Assembly (NCBI RefSeq): GCF_045528445.1
Contig: NZ_JBGQQU010000010.1
Span: forward strand, 1 to 64,000
Length of the DNA: 64,000 nt
Origin: Desemzia sp045528445
Lineage (GTDB): Bacteria; Bacillota; Bacilli; Lactobacillales; Carnobacteriaceae
Direction of reading: 5' to 3'
The translations under genes were made by a program, and so were the position numbers. The notes under the pieces were generated by a model. It did no database searches, had not been told where the DNA came from, and was given only the letters and a program-made list of their open reading frames with translations. This document shows, one piece after another, positions 26,630 to 34,831 of this stretch. Position 1 is the stretch's first letter; each line of letters opens with the position of its first letter.

Positions 26630-26856
26630 CAGAGTTCTCCAAATTCATCTAAAATCTCAGACATCGAAACTGTTTCTCTACCGGATTCTATCCATCTTTT
26701 GCGGGAAATTTCGGCAATCTGCTTGTCGTATTCATCTTCTAATAGTTCCATAGAATATTTTTTCATTAAATCAGATAAGGTTATTCCATAAAACTCTGCC
26801 ATGTATTCCAACCATTCTTTTTCTTCATCTTTTACACGGATAGTGATCATTGCCAT
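26629..26856 (-). CDS. RelB-type (DUF6290) antitoxin
   Basis: Small ribbon-helix-helix antitoxin of about 75 residues. The N-terminal MITIRVKDEEKEWLEYMAEF is the beta strand plus first helix expected to bind DNA, and the acidic C-terminal half (YDKQIAEISRKRWIESG) should wrap the toxin. The start is placed at the ATG at 26856, since AGAGGTG lies 6 nt upstream; a GTG at 26865 would overlap that site. It is first in the operon and presumably autoregulates it. Confidence 0.85.
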   Translation of the reverse strand: MAMITIRVKDEEKEWLEYMAEFYGITLSDLMKKYSMELLEDEYDKQIAEISRKRWIESGRETVSMSEILDEFGEL

Positions 26857-26930
26857 CGAAAACACCTCTTTTTTTTTACTGTATTACAAAGCAATACAGG
26901 AGTAAAGAGGACGGCCTTCAATATGTTCTA

Positions 26931-27518
26931 TTAAGACCAGTAAGTGAATTTATAGTCCACTTGTGTCATAAAAGATAGATTCTCCCAATGTTTGAATTCT
27001 ACTCCCACATGGTTATATCGCCAGCTCCCAACTTGGTCACAGTCGCTAAAAGAAGCATAATCGCCACCTGAAATAGTGTCACTATTGGATAGTAAGAGCG
27101 GAACTGGGCAAATCTGCCTTGTAGGAGTAGCAGGACAACAGTCGATGGTACAATAAATATTTTGATCATAATTAACAAATACATACTGCTGAATGAAGGT
27201 CTCCCACCTAGCAGGTAATTGTTTAGCAGAATCTTTAGTCAGTACTCTAAAACTGCCATCGCATTCATCTTTATAGTTGAGTATACTATCGTTATAGCGT
27301 TGATATCTATGATTGTATTTTTCAGGGAAATCGGTCGCATAATCCCCACTATTAAATACGCAATCCCCTTTCCACTCATTTGCTAGTAAATGGAGCAATT
27401 CATACAAATAACTTTTTCCCATAAAACAGTGTTCAAACATTTTTCCTCCTGCATCATATTGAAGCGGATCGAGCATCAATTTTTTGTCTGCATTTAATAT
27501 CCAATAATCTTGTCCCAT
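26931..27518 (-). CDS. Hypothetical protein, aromatic- and Cys-rich
   Basis: I do not recognise this 195-residue protein. It begins MGQDYWILNADKKLMLDP, is rich in Tyr, Trp and Asp, and contains a Cys cluster (CTIDCCPATPTRQIC, near residues 122-136). No signal peptide or membrane helix is visible, so it should be cytoplasmic. It lies just upstream of a toxin-antitoxin pair on the same strand, with its own weak RBS (AGGTGATA) before the ATG. Small orphan proteins of this kind are sometimes immunity proteins of polymorphic toxins, but nothing here proves that. Confidence 0.6.
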   Translation of the reverse strand: MGQDYWILNADKKLMLDPLQYDAGGKMFEHCFMGKSYLYELLHLLANEWKGDCVFNSGDYATDFPEKYNHRYQRYNDSILNYKDECDGSFRVLTKDSAKQLPARWETFIQQYVFVNYDQNIYCTIDCCPATPTRQICPVPLLLSNSDTISGGDYASFSDCDQVGSWRYNHVGVEFKHWENLSFMTQVDYKFTYWS

Positions 27519-27587
27519 ATTATCACCTCAAATTTTTGTCTTTCTCTATAACTGTACGCATTTTTTATCTGTTTTATTTTTCTGCAC

Positions 27588-27624
27588 AAAAAAAGATGTC
27601 CATGAATTTTAACTCATGAACATC
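27588..27624 (-). terminator. Terminator of the transporter/dehydrogenase operon
   Basis: On the minus strand GATGTTCATGA pairs with TCATGGACATC (one mismatch) and is followed by TTTTTTT. Confidence 0.85.
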
Positions 27625-27641
27625 AAAAGCATCATTTAGTT

Positions 27642-28724
27642 TTAAACAGTCACCGTCTCAGAAAGTTCTTCCACAGCTCTCATCGCATTAAACACCATTT
27701 CTTTCGTGACATCTGGAACAGCCAAGTTAAAGGTTTCAGCATCTGAAGCCGCAAATTCGGCGATTCTTTCTGCTTTCTCCAATAAATAGTCTTCCACTCC
27801 GAAGTCAGCTAAACGGTGAGGGAAGTGGTTTTCTTTATAGAAAGGCAGTAATCTCAGAGCTTCTTCTGCATCTCCGGAAGCCCATAATTGCACCAGTACT
27901 CCATAAGCTACCTTGACCCCGTGTTCGTAAGCATGAGTTTCGGGAACCAAGGACATCCCGTTATGAACTGCATGAGCCCCCGCCATGCGGCCGTATTCTC
28001 CAGCAAATCCGCCGACTGTTCCGGCAATAGCTACAACAGCTTCGGCAACACGCTTAAACGCAGCGGTCACTTCACCGTGTTCCATGCTGGCTAAAGCTTC
28101 TTGACTGTCGGCAAGCAACAGTTCTTGTGTCACTTTAGCGGTTTTCAGCCCAACTTCCACCATTGCTGGCAGATCTCCTTCGACGTGACGAGTGATGCCT
28201 TCTGCTTCGTACCATTTTGCCAATGTATCTCCAATTCCGCCCATGAAGTATTTTTGAGGCGATTCGATCAGCAAATCTAGGTCCATCAAACAAAGCGTAG
28301 CGGCTTTCTCGTAATAGTCGACCACATTAAATGAGTGATCGGGATGATAAACAGCGGATAGCGGAGTGTAAGCTGCACAAGTTCCTAAGACTGTCGGAAT
28401 GGTCATGTATTCGACCTGCAGCAGTTCAGCTGTGCCTTTTGCGGTATCCAATGCTCGGCCGCCGCCGATTCCGACTACACAATCCGTTCCTTGGATTAAT
28501 TTGGACAGACGTTCCATATCTTCATGGGAAGCTGTGCCATCGTAGCGATATACCGGCAAATCCAGCGAACCAGGATAGTGCTTTTGAAAAGCTGCATAAG
28601 ACAACTCTCCCGTAATCACAACGGGTTTTTGAAAAGCCGTCAGCTTCCCGTCTAAATACTTTAAAGCTCCTGATTCACTCAAAAATTGACCTGGTCCTGG
28701 ACGAACAACTTGACTCAAACGCAT
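27642..28724 (-). CDS. Iron-containing alcohol dehydrogenase family oxidoreductase
   Basis: GldA/HcxA-like NAD(P)-dependent dehydrogenase, 360 residues. The nucleotide-binding loop VGIGGGRALDTAKG is near residue 85. Metal ligands are the Asp in GGIGDTLAKWYEAEG (near 161) and the His residues in GAHAVHNGMS and ETHAYEHGVKVAYG (about 243 and 260). The substrate is not evident; relatives act on glycerol or on 2-oxo and hydroxy acids. It follows the BASS-family transporter gene by 24 bp, so it probably acts on the imported compound, for example a 2-oxo acid such as ketopantoate. That pairing is inference. No clear RBS abnormality. Confidence 0.8.
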   Translation of the reverse strand: MRLSQVVRPGPGQFLSESGALKYLDGKLTAFQKPVVITGELSYAAFQKHYPGSLDLPVYRYDGTASHEDMERLSKLIQGTDCVVGIGGGRALDTAKGTAELLQVEYMTIPTVLGTCAAYTPLSAVYHPDHSFNVVDYYEKAATLCLMDLDLLIESPQKYFMGGIGDTLAKWYEAEGITRHVEGDLPAMVEVGLKTAKVTQELLLADSQEALASMEHGEVTAAFKRVAEAVVAIAGTVGGFAGEYGRMAGAHAVHNGMSLVPETHAYEHGVKVAYGVLVQLWASGDAEEALRLLPFYKENHFPHRLADFGVEDYLLEKAERIAEFAASDAETFNLAVPDVTKEMVFNAMRAVEELSETVTV

Positions 28725-28748
28725 GTAGCATTCCTTCTTTCTATTTTT

Positions 28749-29723
28749 TTAAGATTCCGCAACGACTGTTGCAACTGGTTCTTCAGTGTGTGTTTCTGCT
28801 TGATGTTTATGGCTCATAAATGAGGCAAATAAAGTCCCAAATAAGGTATGGACAATGGTTCCTGCTGCACCAGCTAAAGCGGCAGCAGGACTAAAGTGAG
28901 CTAAACCTAAACTCCCAGCAAGACCAGTATTTTGCAACCCAACTTCAACGGCGACCGCTCTCGTAGCAGGGCGATTGAATTTGAATAATTTTGAAACAGC
29001 ATAACCAATAGCGTAGCCAGATAAATTGTGCAACCAAACAATCAAGAACATAATCATCCCGGTTCCTAATAAGGTTTCTGAATTGACCGAAACGGTTCCG
29101 CCTAAGACGACTAAAACAGCGGTAGCAGATAAGGAAGGTAAGGCGGTTTCTACTTTAGCGACGTGCTGGGCGAAGAAGTAGCTGAGCACCAATCCGGCAA
29201 TGATAGGGACCAGAACGACTTGGATGATGGATAAAAACATAGTCCAAAAGCTGATTTCTAAATATGCTCCGCCATAGAAAGATAAGAACAAGGGGGTAAG
29301 TAAAGGAGCTAAGAGAGTAGATACAGAAGTAGCAGCTACAGACAACGGTACATCACCTTTTGCTAAATAAGTAATCACGTTAGAAGAGGTTCCCCCAGGC
29401 ACACACCCCAATAAAATCAGCCCTAATGCCATTTCAGCCGGAAGCTGGAAAAATTTAGCCAATAAATAAGCGGACAGCGGCATAAAGGTGAATTGCAAAA
29501 AAGTAACCAGCAGCATCATCCATGGTTTTTTAAAAACTGCTGCGAAATCAGCTGGTTTCATTGTTAATCCCATGGTAAACATGACGATTTGCAAAAATAA
29601 TGTCGTATAAGAACTGGCCCATAAAAAAGAGTGCGGTAAGAATAACGCTAGTGCGGCCACAGCAACAACGATTAAAGCCAAATATTTATTGTAAAGATGA
29701 TTGAATGTGTTAAAGAACTTCAT
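28749..29723 (-). CDS. Bile acid:sodium symporter (BASS/PanS) family transporter
   Basis: Integral membrane transporter of 324 residues with nine or ten helices. Typical BASS elements are FTMGLTMKPADFAAVFKKP near residue 48, GCVPGGTSSNVITYLAKGD near 106 and VEVGLQNTGLAGSLG near 256, the last two being the crossed-helix substrate/sodium region. Bacterial members carry bile acids, 2-ketopantoate (PanS) or other organic anions, so the substrate here is open. TAGGAGG overlaps the stop of a 19-codon upstream ORF, suggesting translational coupling, and a terminator/antiterminator leader precedes both. Confidence 0.85.
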   Translation of the reverse strand: MKFFNTFNHLYNKYLALIVVAVAALALFLPHSFLWASSYTTLFLQIVMFTMGLTMKPADFAAVFKKPWMMLLVTFLQFTFMPLSAYLLAKFFQLPAEMALGLILLGCVPGGTSSNVITYLAKGDVPLSVAATSVSTLLAPLLTPLFLSFYGGAYLEISFWTMFLSIIQVVLVPIIAGLVLSYFFAQHVAKVETALPSLSATAVLVVLGGTVSVNSETLLGTGMIMFLIVWLHNLSGYAIGYAVSKLFKFNRPATRAVAVEVGLQNTGLAGSLGLAHFSPAAALAGAAGTIVHTLFGTLFASFMSHKHQAETHTEEPVATVVAES

Positions 29724-29734
29724 ATGAATTCCTC

Positions 29735-29794
29735 CTAGGGTATGTTATCTGGTGGTTTTTTTCGATAAGTTAAAATATCAATGTCACTTTCCAT
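29735..29794 (-). CDS. 19-codon upstream ORF before the BASS transporter
   Basis: Reading from ATG at 29794, the frame encodes MESDIDILTYRKKPPDNIP and stops at TAG. It has its own strong RBS (AAAGGAG), and its stop codon overlaps the RBS of the transporter gene. It could be a leader peptide coupling translation. The composition does not point to a specific amino acid. Confidence 0.5.
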   Translation of the reverse strand: MESDIDILTYRKKPPDNIP

Positions 29795-29818
29795 AGTGCT
29801 CACTCCTTTCGAGAAAAT

Positions 29819-30000
29819 AAAAAGGCCACCCATTCAATTAAAATGAATGGGTGGCCTAAGTCCCATTCAGCTAAGTAGCATGAAGAGGACTTAAACGACT
29901 GTAAAAAAACTCTCTTACAGTGTCTAAATCCTCTTCTTAATAATAATAGCTGCTTGGCTGAACATTGGTTTCATGGACGATGTTCCTCTCATAAGTTGGT
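29819..30000 (-). ncRNA. Riboswitch-like attenuator of the BASS transporter operon, class not recognised
   Basis: On the minus strand the leader holds a paired domain followed by a switch. P1 is TTCAGC (29957-29962) with GCTGAA (29866-29871). P2 is GAAGAGGA with TCCTCTTC (29929-29936 and 29882-29889). P3 is ACTGTAA with TTACAGT. An upstream small hairpin is AACAT/ATGTT. The P1 3' strand overlaps CTGAATGGG (29862-29870), which can alternatively pair with CCCATTCA in the 5' arm of a perfect 14-bp terminator (29823-29857, followed by TTTTTATTTT). So closing P1 would free the terminator, an OFF-switch design. No known aptamer consensus is evident to me. Confidence 0.65.
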
Positions 30001-30006
30001 GATGAA

Positions 30007-30035
30007 AGAATAACATTGAAAAATGAAAGAGTCAA
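30007..30035 (-). promoter_or_regulatory. Promoter of the BASS transporter operon leader
   Basis: On the minus strand TTGACT (30035-30030) and TATTCT (30012-30007) are 17 bp apart. The start site would fall near 30000, immediately before the structured leader. Confidence 0.75.
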
Positions 30036-30214
30036 CACTTTAATCTCATTTATTTATCATTTATGTTTCGAGCGTAAAGGAAAAGTAGATAGTATTTAGT
30101 GAGATTCTATTAAAAAAAACCACTTTATTTAGAAATATTTCAATATAGACTACTTTTTTACTTCATATAATGAATAAAAGACGAGCAGCAAATATTTATC
30201 TAACCTACCAATCT

Positions 30215-30345
30215 TATTTTATGCCTCACAGGTAAGGTTAAATCCATTTACCTGACTTATCGATCTTATTTTAGACCTCACAAGTCAGATAAAGTCGATT
30301 TATCTGACTTGTGAGGTTTATTTTTCTTCTTGCAAGTCAGATTTA
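30215..30345. repeat. Palindromic AAGTCAG(G/A)TAA repeat cluster, copy 1
   Basis: Several inverted copies of CCTCACAAGTCAG and TTTACCTGACTTA occur here. The core is a perfect 19-bp hairpin: ACCTCACAAGTCAGATAAA (30276-30294) with TTTATCTGACTTGTGAGGT (30300-30318), followed by TTATTTTTC. The same family recurs at 41586-41715. The rest of the gap (30061-30574) shows nothing else besides the RBS of the next gene. Confidence 0.8.
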
Positions 30346-30574
30346 TCTTTCAATAGTTTTATTATCAGGTATTTAAAGAACACAACTAAGTTGAAAAAAG
30401 TTCTTTGCCAACGGTATAAGATAAAGTATTTGATTTTTATTCATATCAATTGACAGTACAAAGAAAAAGACTACTATTTGAGATGTAAAGCAAGTAGAAA
30501 ATTGTTCAATGCACTCTGATTTAAAGCCGAACTCTGTTAACGACACGTTGGTGAAAAGTAAGGAGGTCAAAGAA

Positions 30575-31000
30575 TTGAAAGTTGTCAAATTGTTATTGTT
30601 TTTTACCCATATAGTTGTCGGGATTTTTGCTGTATTGGGTGGTTGGACAGCTGTTTCAATTCCGGAAAGTCCATTTGGCATCTCAACAGACCTGTTGGCT
30701 AACTCGCCATTTGATAATTTCTTTGTTCCAGGAATTTTATTATTGGTGGCAATTGGTTTGGGTCAACTATTCAGCGCAACTTTCTTTTTCTTTCGTTCGC
30801 GTTACCAAGGTTACATCAGCGGATTTTTTGGCGGTGTGCTGGTTATATGGTTGGTGGTACAAGTCATCATGTTACAAATTATAGAGCCTGTGCATCTCAT
30901 TACTTTCGGGTTTGCCATCGTGCAATTGATTTTGTCAGCGGTGCTTGTGACTAAAAGAAGACTTTTATCTGCAAATAAGGGAAGGAAACTGGTAGAGTAG
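30575..31000 (+). CDS. Four-helix membrane protein, unknown function
   Basis: Small integral membrane protein of about 141 residues with four hydrophobic segments (near 4-24, 48-70, 80-102 and 108-128) and a basic C-terminus (TKRRLLSANKGRK). I do not recognise a named family beyond generic small membrane proteins. The open frame begins at 30509, but a strong TAAGGAGG at 30559-30566 points to the TTG at 30575, giving VVKLLLFFTHIVVG at the N-terminus. No partner gene is evident; it stands between a repeat cluster and a decayed AraC-type gene. Confidence 0.6.
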   Translation: MKVVKLLLFFTHIVVGIFAVLGGWTAVSIPESPFGISTDLLANSPFDNFFVPGILLLVAIGLGQLFSATFFFFRSRYQGYISGFFGGVLVIWLVVQVIMLQIIEPVHLITFGFAIVQLILSAVLVTKRRLLSANKGRKLVE

Positions 31001-31039
31001 AGAGTAGAGGTGTAATAAACCATTTAGATAAAAAATCAG

Positions 31040-31979
31040 ATGAAAAAAGAAAGTATCGGTCAACATAGAACGTAAACAAACCGAAGATTTTACAATTGTC
31101 ATGGAGAACGTACACTATTCTTCTCCGCAACAGTTTTTTGAAACCAAAATTTTATTTGCAGTGAAAGGTACTGCAGAAGTATCTTATGAAGGAAATAAAG
31201 TAAGGATAACATCAGGAGATACGGTATTCGTCAATCGGAATAAACGTTAGGTCGTGACGGGCGATGAAGACTGTATGTTGATTACACTAAGTATTACAAG
31301 TCACTTTTTTGCGTTGTATTACAAAAAATATTTTCAAAGTGCATTCCAGTTTTTTTCTGACGAGCACAATAGCTGGAGAGACAGAACGAGTCGGCAACTA
31401 TACCATGTCTTATCCGAAATGATTATTGAAATTTACCGTGATGAGGAAAACAGTGATTTAGTTTTGCAAAGCAATATATATCAGATCATGCTGATCATGA
31501 CTCGTTTCTTCAGAAAAGGTATCGCCGAATGGAGCGGAACGGAAGCCGGTGATGAGAGAGTCACTCGTATCATTCAAAAGATTGAAGAACGCTACCGCGA
31601 TTCGTTGACATTGTCGGATGTAGCAGAGGAAAAATTTCTCTCAATTTCTTATTTATCACGTTACTTTAAGCAAATGACAGAAAACGAAGATGCGTACCAA
31701 ATCATTCTATTTAATGAGCGCCGCTTTAACCCGCAATATTCTACAGATTAATTATTTGTATAGTCCCGTAATAAAGAACTGCATTTTCACTTAACCGGTT
31801 TGCACAAAGGAAATTACCAAATTCGTATGTTCCGCTTTGATAATGAAAATGGCGGATTATATAGAAATTGGAGAAAACTGAGTAGTTATTATGGCATTGA
31901 TAATGAGATTATTGATTACATTCTGCATTTGTCTCGTCCGGCAATTGAAATGGTAGACGAATACATCGAGGATGAGTGA
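31040..31979 (+). pseudogene. Remnant of an AraC-type regulator fused to a GH39 (beta-xylosidase-like) domain
   Basis: Pieces read in order as one gene with several lesions. An N-terminal stub (ATG at 31040) is frameshifted in an A-run. A cupin-like sensor (ENVHYSSPQQFFETKILFAVKG.., GDTVFVNRNKR) ends at a TAG at 31249. The frame from 31254 continues with an AraC helix-turn-helix (IIQKIEERYRDSLTLSDVAEEKFLSISYLSRYFKQMT) that breaks off. From about 31762 a tail (RNKELHFHLTGLHKGNYQIRMFRFDNENGG..) resembles the C-terminal end of GH39 beta-xylosidases. Lactic acid bacteria carry AraC-GH39 fusions of around 740 residues, so an internal deletion probably removed most of the hydrolase. Confidence 0.68.
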
Positions 31980-32254
31980 TCATTTTCAGCTTAACTATCT
32001 AGAAACGCCATTCATTTTGTAGAAATGCGGAAAGTTATTGAGTAAAAAGAAGGGATGTAAAAATTATGACCTTTATTTTTTACATTCAATCGCTTATCCC
32101 TAAGACAGAGGTAAAAAACTAATTCGAAAATGATAAGAAGAAGCATAGTAATAAATTGCAAAAGTCCTATAATGGGTACTGTTGAAGCGAACAAGTCCTT
32201 CACAGCAATAAAATGTAACTAACACATAAGTAAAAAAACAGGAGGTAATGAATT

Positions 32255-33453
32255 ATGGCAGAACAATCCGTAAAAACAGAATTGATGCAACGCTTAGATG
32301 AGAAAAAAGACCGTATGTTCGGAATTCGTCGTTATTTACATGCTCATCCAGAACTATCTTTTAAAGAAGATAAGACGGCTAAATACATTCAAGATTTTTA
32401 TCAAGGTAAAGATTGCGTCATTCGTACAAATGTCGGCGGGAATGGAATCGTTGTAACCATTGATAGTGGGAAACCTGGTAAAACGATCGGTATTCGTGCG
32501 GATTTTGATGCACTTCCAATTACTGAAGAGACAAACTTACCATTTGCTTCACAAAATCCTGGTGTGATGCATGCTTGCGGTCATGATGGACATACAGCTT
32601 ACATGATGATCCTTGGAGAAACATTGATCGAAATGAAAGACAAACTAGAAGGTAAAGTCGTTATTCTTCACCAACACGCAGAAGAAGTGCCGCTAGGTGG
32701 AGCTGTCAGTATGATTGCAGATGGAGCATTGGATGGAGTGGATAATGTATTTGGTATCCATGTCATGTCTGAAATGGAAACAGGCAAAATTTTCTACCGA
32801 CCTGGTAACGTTCAAACTGGATGTTCTTACTTTAAAATAACCATCAATGGAGTTGGAGGACATGGCTCTTCGCCTCATAAAACAAAAGACGCTATTATGT
32901 TGCAGCAAGCCACTTTGTAGTTGCTTTGCAAACCATAGTCAGTCGTGCATTGAGTCCATTTGATGTGGGTTCGATCACTATCGGAAACTTTGATGGCAAA
33001 GGTTCATCCAATGTTATCAAAGATAAAGTAATTCTTGAAGGCGACGTTCGTTCTATATCTGATGAAGCACAAGAGACTATTGAAAGAGAGATTCGTGCGA
33101 AGTTAAATGGAATCAGCACTATGTTCGGTGTAACATATGATCTAGATTACAAAAACGACTGCCCAGTTTTGTACAATGATCCTGAAACGACAGAATTTGG
33201 TATCAAGGTGTTGAATAACACAGATATTCCTGAACTAACAGGTGTAGAAATGTGTGAACCACAGCCACCTTCAGAAGATTTTGCTTACTATGCGAAAGAA
33301 CGTCCAAGTATGTTCTTCTACGTTGGAGCAACTCCTGAAAATGGAAAAGCATATCCTCACCACAATCCAAAATTTGATATTGATGAAAAATCACTCATGA
33401 TCTCAGCAAAAGCAATGGGATCTATTGTAGTCGATTATTTGATAGGGAAGTAA
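32255..33453 (+). pseudogene. M20-family amidohydrolase, frameshifted
   Basis: Metal-dependent N-acyl-amino-acid amidohydrolase (about 400 residues) interrupted once. The first frame (32255-32920) has FGIRRYLHAHPELSFKEDKTAKYI, the metal motif HACGHDGHTAYMMILGE and HAEEVPLGGA, and reaches GGHGSSPHKTKDAIM. The second frame (to 33453) continues SRALSPFDVGSITIGNF and ends with SEDFAYYAKERPSMFFYVGA and AYPHHNPKFDIDE. Between them, near 32905, inserting one G after ATGTTG would read DAIMLAASHFVVALQTIVSR, the expected family sequence. So one base is missing, by mutation or by sequencing error. RBS ACAGGAGG is strong. Confidence 0.85.
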
Positions 33454-33458
33454 CATGT

Positions 33459-33707
33459 ATGATGGAACAAGAGTTTAAAGGTGATAATAAATTAATCGCA
33501 GGTATTGTAAGGGGCATTTTGACTTTTTGGTTGTTCACACAAACGATGTTAAATATTTGACCAGACGTTCAAAATGATTTAGCCATTTCAGCTGGTGTAT
33601 TGATTATTTCAGTTAGTATAACACCATTGTTCTCAGGTATGTTTATGGTTGGAGCAAGAAATCTTGCTGATCGTATCGGTCGTGTAAAAATGACCAATAT
33701 AAAATGA
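33459..33707 (+). pseudogene. MFS drug transporter, N-terminal stub with internal stop
   Basis: The frame from ATG 33459 (MMEQEFKGDNKLIAGIVRGILTF, continuing FWLFTQTMLNI) stops at TGA 33560 and goes on in the same frame as PDVQNDLAISAGVLIISVSITPLFSGMF and ARNLADRIGRVKMTNI until TGA at 33707. This matches the first two helices and the DRxGRxK loop of 14-helix MFS exporters (LmrB/EmrB type). The remaining 400 or so residues are gone. It sits 6 bp after the broken M20 gene, so both may have been one operon. Confidence 0.72.
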
Positions 33708-33837
33708 GCTGAAATAACGCTAGCGAATTTTCATTTACCAACGTCAAATAATTTACAGCCGCCATAGTGCAATACATTGAGCTACTTTAAACGTCCTTTT
33801 ACAAATAGATAAGAAAAAACTTGTTTTTATAAAATAA

Positions 33838-33864
33838 GTTGTGTACAATATAATTGTGCACAAC
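33838..33864. promoter_or_regulatory. OhrR operator with embedded -10
   Basis: GTTGTGTACAAT and ATTGTGCACAAC form an inverted repeat with one mismatch around a 3-bp centre. A TATAAT lies inside it (33849-33854), so repressor binding would block the polymerase. It is 20 bp upstream of the ohrR start. Confidence 0.75.
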
Positions 33865-33884
33865 CGAATTAGGAGGAAAAGAAC

Positions 33885-34328
33885 ATGGAAGGAAATCATT
33901 TTTTATTGGAAGAGCAGCTTTGTTTTTCAACTTATGCTTTATCAAAACAGTTTACCAAGTTTTATCGTCCGGTTTTAGATCCTTATTTTCTTACATATCC
34001 TCAATATGTAGCCTTACTTGCGCTTTGGGAAGAATCAAACCAAAGTGTGCAGGATTTAGGAAAACGCTTGGGGTTGGATAGCGGAACTTTAACACCGATG
34101 TTAAAAAGAATGGAAACCGGGGGCTATATTACTCGAAATCGTAATCCGGAAGACGAAAGAAAAGTAATGGTCGTCTTAACAGACAAAGCGTATGAGATAA
34201 AGGATGAGTTAACGAAAAAGGTTTCTGACTGTTTAGATCTTCTGCATTTGGAAGAAAAAGAGTACTTTGATTTATTGGAACGCATCAATGCTTTGACTAA
34301 AACATTAGGAGGAATAAATAATGACTGA
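33885..34328 (+). CDS. ohrR: OhrR, organic-peroxide-sensing MarR-family repressor
   Basis: MarR-family winged-helix repressor of 147 residues. The redox-sensing Cys near the N-terminus is present (EEQLCFSTYALSK, Cys13), as is Tyr in the following dimer contact region (LTYPQYVALLALW). The DNA-binding part reads VQDLGKRLGLDSGTLTPMLKRMETGGYITR and the wing has RNPEDERKVMVVLTDK. Only one Cys is seen, suggesting the one-Cys class that is inactivated by mixed disulfide formation. RBS TTAGGAGG precedes the ATG. It overlaps ohr by 8 nt and controls it from the palindrome just upstream. Confidence 0.92.
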   Translation: MEGNHFLLEEQLCFSTYALSKQFTKFYRPVLDPYFLTYPQYVALLALWEESNQSVQDLGKRLGLDSGTLTPMLKRMETGGYITRNRNPEDERKVMVVLTDKAYEIKDELTKKVSDCLDLLHLEEKEYFDLLERINALTKTLGGINND

Positions 34329-34752
34329 ATCAAAAGTAATGTACCAAGCAAAGGCAATCAACACAGGTGGACGTGAAGGAGAAAGTCACTTACCAGATGG
34401 ATCTTTCTCAGTTAAAGTGTCTACACCGAAAAAAATGGGTGGACCAGGCCAAGGCAGCAATCCAGAACAATTATTTGCTTTAGGATACAGCGCATGTTTC
34501 CATTCCGCATTAGAAGTTAAAATGAAAGAAGCAAACGTTGAAGCTAAATCGGAAGTAGCCACAGAGGTTACGTTAAACAGCGACCCAACAGATAATGGTT
34601 TTAAATTGTCTGTTGTCATGGAAGTGGCGATTGAAGGAAAGAGTCTTGAAGAAACAAAAGAGTTAGCTGAAAAAGCTCATGCATTTTGTCCTTACTCAAA
34701 AGCCGTTCAAAATAATATTGAAGTAGAAGTAAAAGCAGTAGAATTTAAATAA
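34321..34752 (+). CDS. ohr: Organic hydroperoxide resistance protein Ohr
   Basis: OsmC/Ohr-family thiol peroxidase that reduces organic and fatty-acid hydroperoxides in the cytoplasm. Both catalytic cysteines are present in their standard surroundings: GYSACFHSALEVKM (near residue 60) and AHAFCPYSKAVQNN (near residue 123). 143 residues is the usual length. The ATG is inside the end of ohrR, with TTAGGAGG upstream, so the pair is one operon. A terminator follows 18 bp after the stop. Confidence 0.95.
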   Translation: MTESKVMYQAKAINTGGREGESHLPDGSFSVKVSTPKKMGGPGQGSNPEQLFALGYSACFHSALEVKMKEANVEAKSEVATEVTLNSDPTDNGFKLSVVMEVAIEGKSLEETKELAEKAHAFCPYSKAVQNNIEVEVKAVEFK

Positions 34753-34770
34753 AAATAAAAATAAATATGC

Positions 34771-34815
34771 AACAGGCACCCAGCAGTTAAACAAACTGTC
34801 GGGTGCCTGTTTTTA
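34771..34815. terminator. Terminator between ohr and the AEC transporter
   Basis: AACAGGCACCCAGCAGTT pairs with CTGTCGGGTGCCTGTT with a small mismatch and is followed by T5. Confidence 0.88.
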
Positions 34816-34831
34816 TGTGCTGTAAGTTAAT

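Noticed and set aside
29819..30000. SAM-I (S-box) riboswitch
   Set aside because: CTTATGAGAG and CATGAAACC faintly resemble the S-box, but the GGAGGGA core and the 3' conserved part are missing.
29819..30000. T-box leader
   Set aside because: No TGGNACCGCG-type sequence is present, unlike the two real T-boxes in this window.
32012..32203. 63-residue minus-strand ORF with hydrophobic N-terminus
   Set aside because: No RBS and no recognised family; it lies in a decaying intergenic region and is likely chance.
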